The notes under the pieces were generated by a model, which did no database searches, had not been told where the DNA came from, and was given only the letters and a program-made list of their open reading frames with translations. Shown piece by piece: positions 32,196 through 33,581 of a DNA stretch of 33,581 bases. Position 1 is the first letter of the stretch. Every line of letters begins with the position of its first letter. The position numbers were made by a program, and so were the translations under genes. Source of the stretch: an uncultured Lachnospiraceae bacterium (lineage in GTDB: Bacteria > Bacillota_A > Clostridia > Lachnospirales > Lachnospiraceae). The stretch lies in NCBI GenBank assembly GCA_902773195.1, contig CACYDL010000157.1:1-33581 (forward strand), given 5' to 3'.

Positions 32196-33581
32196 CCGGT
32201 ACTCCTCTGCCGGAGAGCCGTAGGCCTTGATGCAGGCGTTTCCGTAGGCGGCGCCCGACACGGTCGTCTTCTGTCCCGTCCCGGAGGAATCGGTCTTCGT
32301 GACGGAGAAGGTCTTCTTCAGGATGTCCGTGAAGGCGCCGCCTCCCATGCTGATCCAGGTCTCGCCTTCCCCGCAGACCGTTTTCTTGACCAGGCCGTTC
32401 GTGTAGGTGTTGGTCTCCCCCTCGAAATAGGCGTAATCCGTTCCGTCGGCGGTCGCCTCCACGAGCACGGCGAAGGAGCTGCCCTTCCTGACCGTCACGG
32501 GAACATCAAACGCCGCCGTGTAGAAGCCCATATAGCGCTCATGGCCGGAGACGGCGGCCGAGACGACGCCCGTGTTGGGGTCGCCGTTCTCCAGCTCCGT
32601 TCGGAGCGTGACGGTATAGGAGGCGCCGGCGGGCAGATAGAAGCCCGCCGCGCGGATTCTCTCGTAGTCGTCCGCCTCGAAGACGTTGGCGCAGACCACG
32701 GACTGCGTATTGGAGGCGATCCAGTTCCGGTACCCGGTCCCGTCATAGGAGAAGAGATCCTCGTCCCCGTGCTCTCCCGTCACCGTGTCCTCGAAGACAA
32801 ACACATAGGGCCGCGTCATCGAACAGTCGTAATAGGAAAGCCAGAGATATCCGTTCTCCCCGTAGGCGGTACCGTAGGTATTCTTGACCAGAAAAGCCCC
32901 GGGCAGGGATACTTCTTCCCCGCCTGCGTCCGTCTCCCTGGCCGCCGTGACGCGGCTGTCGTCCCAGCCGACGATCACCGCCTCGTGGTTTATGCCGGAC
33001 GTCGCGTTGAAGACACTGGCCGTGGAGGCATCGTAGCCCGCCGTGTTGAAGTCGATCGCGACGGCTCCGTAGTCGCAGACGGCCTGCTTGATCTCCTCCA
33101 CCGCCTCCATTCGCGCGGAGACCGAGGAGCTGGCGTTGGGGTAGCTGAGCCGGAAAACGCTCGTCAGATGGCTGACGGAAGAGGACATCTGCTCCTCCGT
33201 CAGGGAGTAGTTTCCTCCCGAAGCGGTTCTGGGCGTGGAGAACTGCGAGGAAGAGGCCGCTCCGTACCAGCGAAGAAGCGTGCCGGAGGAGATCGTCGGC
33301 GAGCCGCCTATGGCGAGCCAGTTCGCCCCCGTCGTTCCCCAGCTCTCTCCCGCTCCGTGAAACGCGGCGTAAGCCAGATGGCCCGGAGAGAACAGGAAGC
33401 TTCCGTCCCCCACGCCTCTTCCGAGAAGGCCGATCTGCCCCGCATCCAGCGCGGCGTAGGCCCAGCAGGCGTTGGCGGAGCCCTGGCTGGCCACCGCGGT
33501 CAGCGAGGGATTCCTGTAGGAAGCGGGAAGCGCCGAATCCGCCTCCCCCACAAGGCTTTCCAGCAGGAAGTCCGTCCTCAG
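31125..33581 (-). CDS. Papain-like (C1) secreted peptidase with C-terminal repeats, partial
   Basis: The frame is open to the window edge, so the N-terminus, and probably a signal peptide, is missing; the GTG at 33551 is internal. The catalytic set of a C1 cysteine peptidase is visible: oxyanion Gln and Cys in SQGSANACWAY (Cys codon 33467-33465), His in GINHEAVIVGWDD (32987-32985) and Asn in LVKNTYGTAYGENGYLWLSY (32882-32880). A beta-rich, lectin-like region follows. From 32195 on there are three full repeats of 101-102 residues and a half copy, each with YDxxYY, YDDYGAL and YYRSYIKYGKAKGR, a module common in surface proteins of Lachnospiraceae. It is probably extracellular; no sorting signal is seen at the C-terminus. 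Confidence 0.88.
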   Translation of the reverse strand: MRTDFLLESLVGEADSALPASYRNPSLTAVASQGSANACWAYAALDAGQIGLLGRGVGDGSFLFSPGHLAYAAFHGAGESWGTTGANWLAIGGSPTISSGTLLRWYGAASSSQFSTPRTASGGNYSLTEEQMSSSVSHLTSVFRLSYPNASSSVSARMEAVEEIKQAVCDYGAVAIDFNTAGYDASTASVFNATSGINHEAVIVGWDDSRVTAARETDAGGEEVSLPGAFLVKNTYGTAYGENGYLWLSYYDCSMTRPYVFVFEDTVTGEHGDEDLFSYDGTGYRNWIASNTQSVVCANVFEADDYERIRAAGFYLPAGASYTVTLRTELENGDPNTGVVSAAVSGHERYMGFYTAAFDVPVTVRKGSSFAVLVEATADGTDYAYFEGETNTYTNGLVKKTVCGEGETWISMGGGAFTDILKKTFSVTKTDSSGTGQKTTVSGAAYGNACIKAYGSPAEEYRIYNGTDYSEVYDFNYFIASDPALAAKYEHDPAGALAYFVKTGMGKMLQACAEFDVKSYVLEYASLRRLYGTDWKKYYADYMESGRAAGRNGTGCSVMKDPLTVYGGLDYADVYDYAYYVKRYGLSEKYRYDDYGALKYFVVSGTAALERGNLAFNVRSYIKEYPECRRSYGTNWGGYYRSYIKYGKAKGRHGTGCTKMVAPVTVYNGLDYAAVYDYEYYIARYGLKERFQYDDYGALEYFVTVGTAELARGNLAFNVRSYIKEYPECRKSYGRNWGGYYRSYIKYGKAKGRHGTGCSSMVSPVTVYEGKNYASEYSFFYYTGTYPAIREEYQYDDYGALAHYVTVDRKKGVKAKNG

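Noticed and set aside
33549..33551. GTG at 33551 as the true start of the peptidase
   Set aside because: The frame continues without a stop to the window edge, and a secreted C1 peptidase should have a signal peptide and more sequence before the catalytic Cys.

Overview
The window looks like a chromosomal, housekeeping-rich segment of a high-GC member of the Bacillota, most likely Lachnospiraceae or a close relative. The reasons are a Gram-positive-type PolC, strong GGAGG-type ribosome binding sites, an infC gene starting with AUU, a CIRCE operator, and a pair of large proteins resembling families I remember mainly from Lachnospiraceae (DUF5716/DUF5717). No phage, insertion sequence, CRISPR array, tRNA or rRNA was recognised. 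Coding density is high and most genes lie on the minus strand.

Layout. 1-830 (minus): the start of rpmI, infC and an infC leader with a perfect intrinsic terminator. 850-2614 (minus): a SEC-C zinc-motif protein and a PatB/MalY-type C-S lyase. 2745-3671: a divergent promoter region and a plus-strand, membrane-anchored HAD-like hydrolase. 3794-9729 (minus): a polar amino acid ABC transporter (binding protein, permease, ATPase) running directly into purB, purA and a small secreted protein. 9726-15471 (minus): three uncharacterised genes, namely a TPR-like protein, a diverged Hsp70/actin-fold ATPase and a 1167-residue scaffold-like protein. 15519-24046 (minus): malQ, thyA, folA, ispG and polC, several overlapping or nearly abutting. 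24157-26881 (minus): lon with a CIRCE operator beneath its promoter. 26961-30982 (plus): potABCD, polyamine uptake, closed by a strong hairpin. 31125 to the window end (minus): a papain-like secreted peptidase with about 101-residue C-terminal repeats, cut by the window edge.

How the genes fit together. PurA and PurB make AMP from IMP; PurB also acts in IMP synthesis. ThyA and FolA form the thymidylate cycle. IspG belongs to the MEP isoprenoid pathway. PolC is the replicative polymerase. Lon is placed under heat-shock (HrcA) control. Two ABC importers bring in amino acids and polyamines.

Most notable observations. (1) PolC keeps an intact polymerase and an intact PHP start, but its built-in 3'-5' exonuclease has lost every catalytic residue, so the main replicase is predicted not to proofread in cis. 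(2) A three-gene Hsp70-like/solenoid/TPR set sits directly behind polC and has no known function. (3) Three intergenic spaces hold degenerate direct-repeat arrays with the same 17-19 nt period but different sequences. Smaller points are the AUU start of infC, a UUG start of potA overlapping a two-codon minigene, a 30-codon ORF overlapping the folA start, and a 28-bp tandem duplication carrying the -35 region of the HAD gene. All family assignments come from reading motifs by eye; no database search was run.
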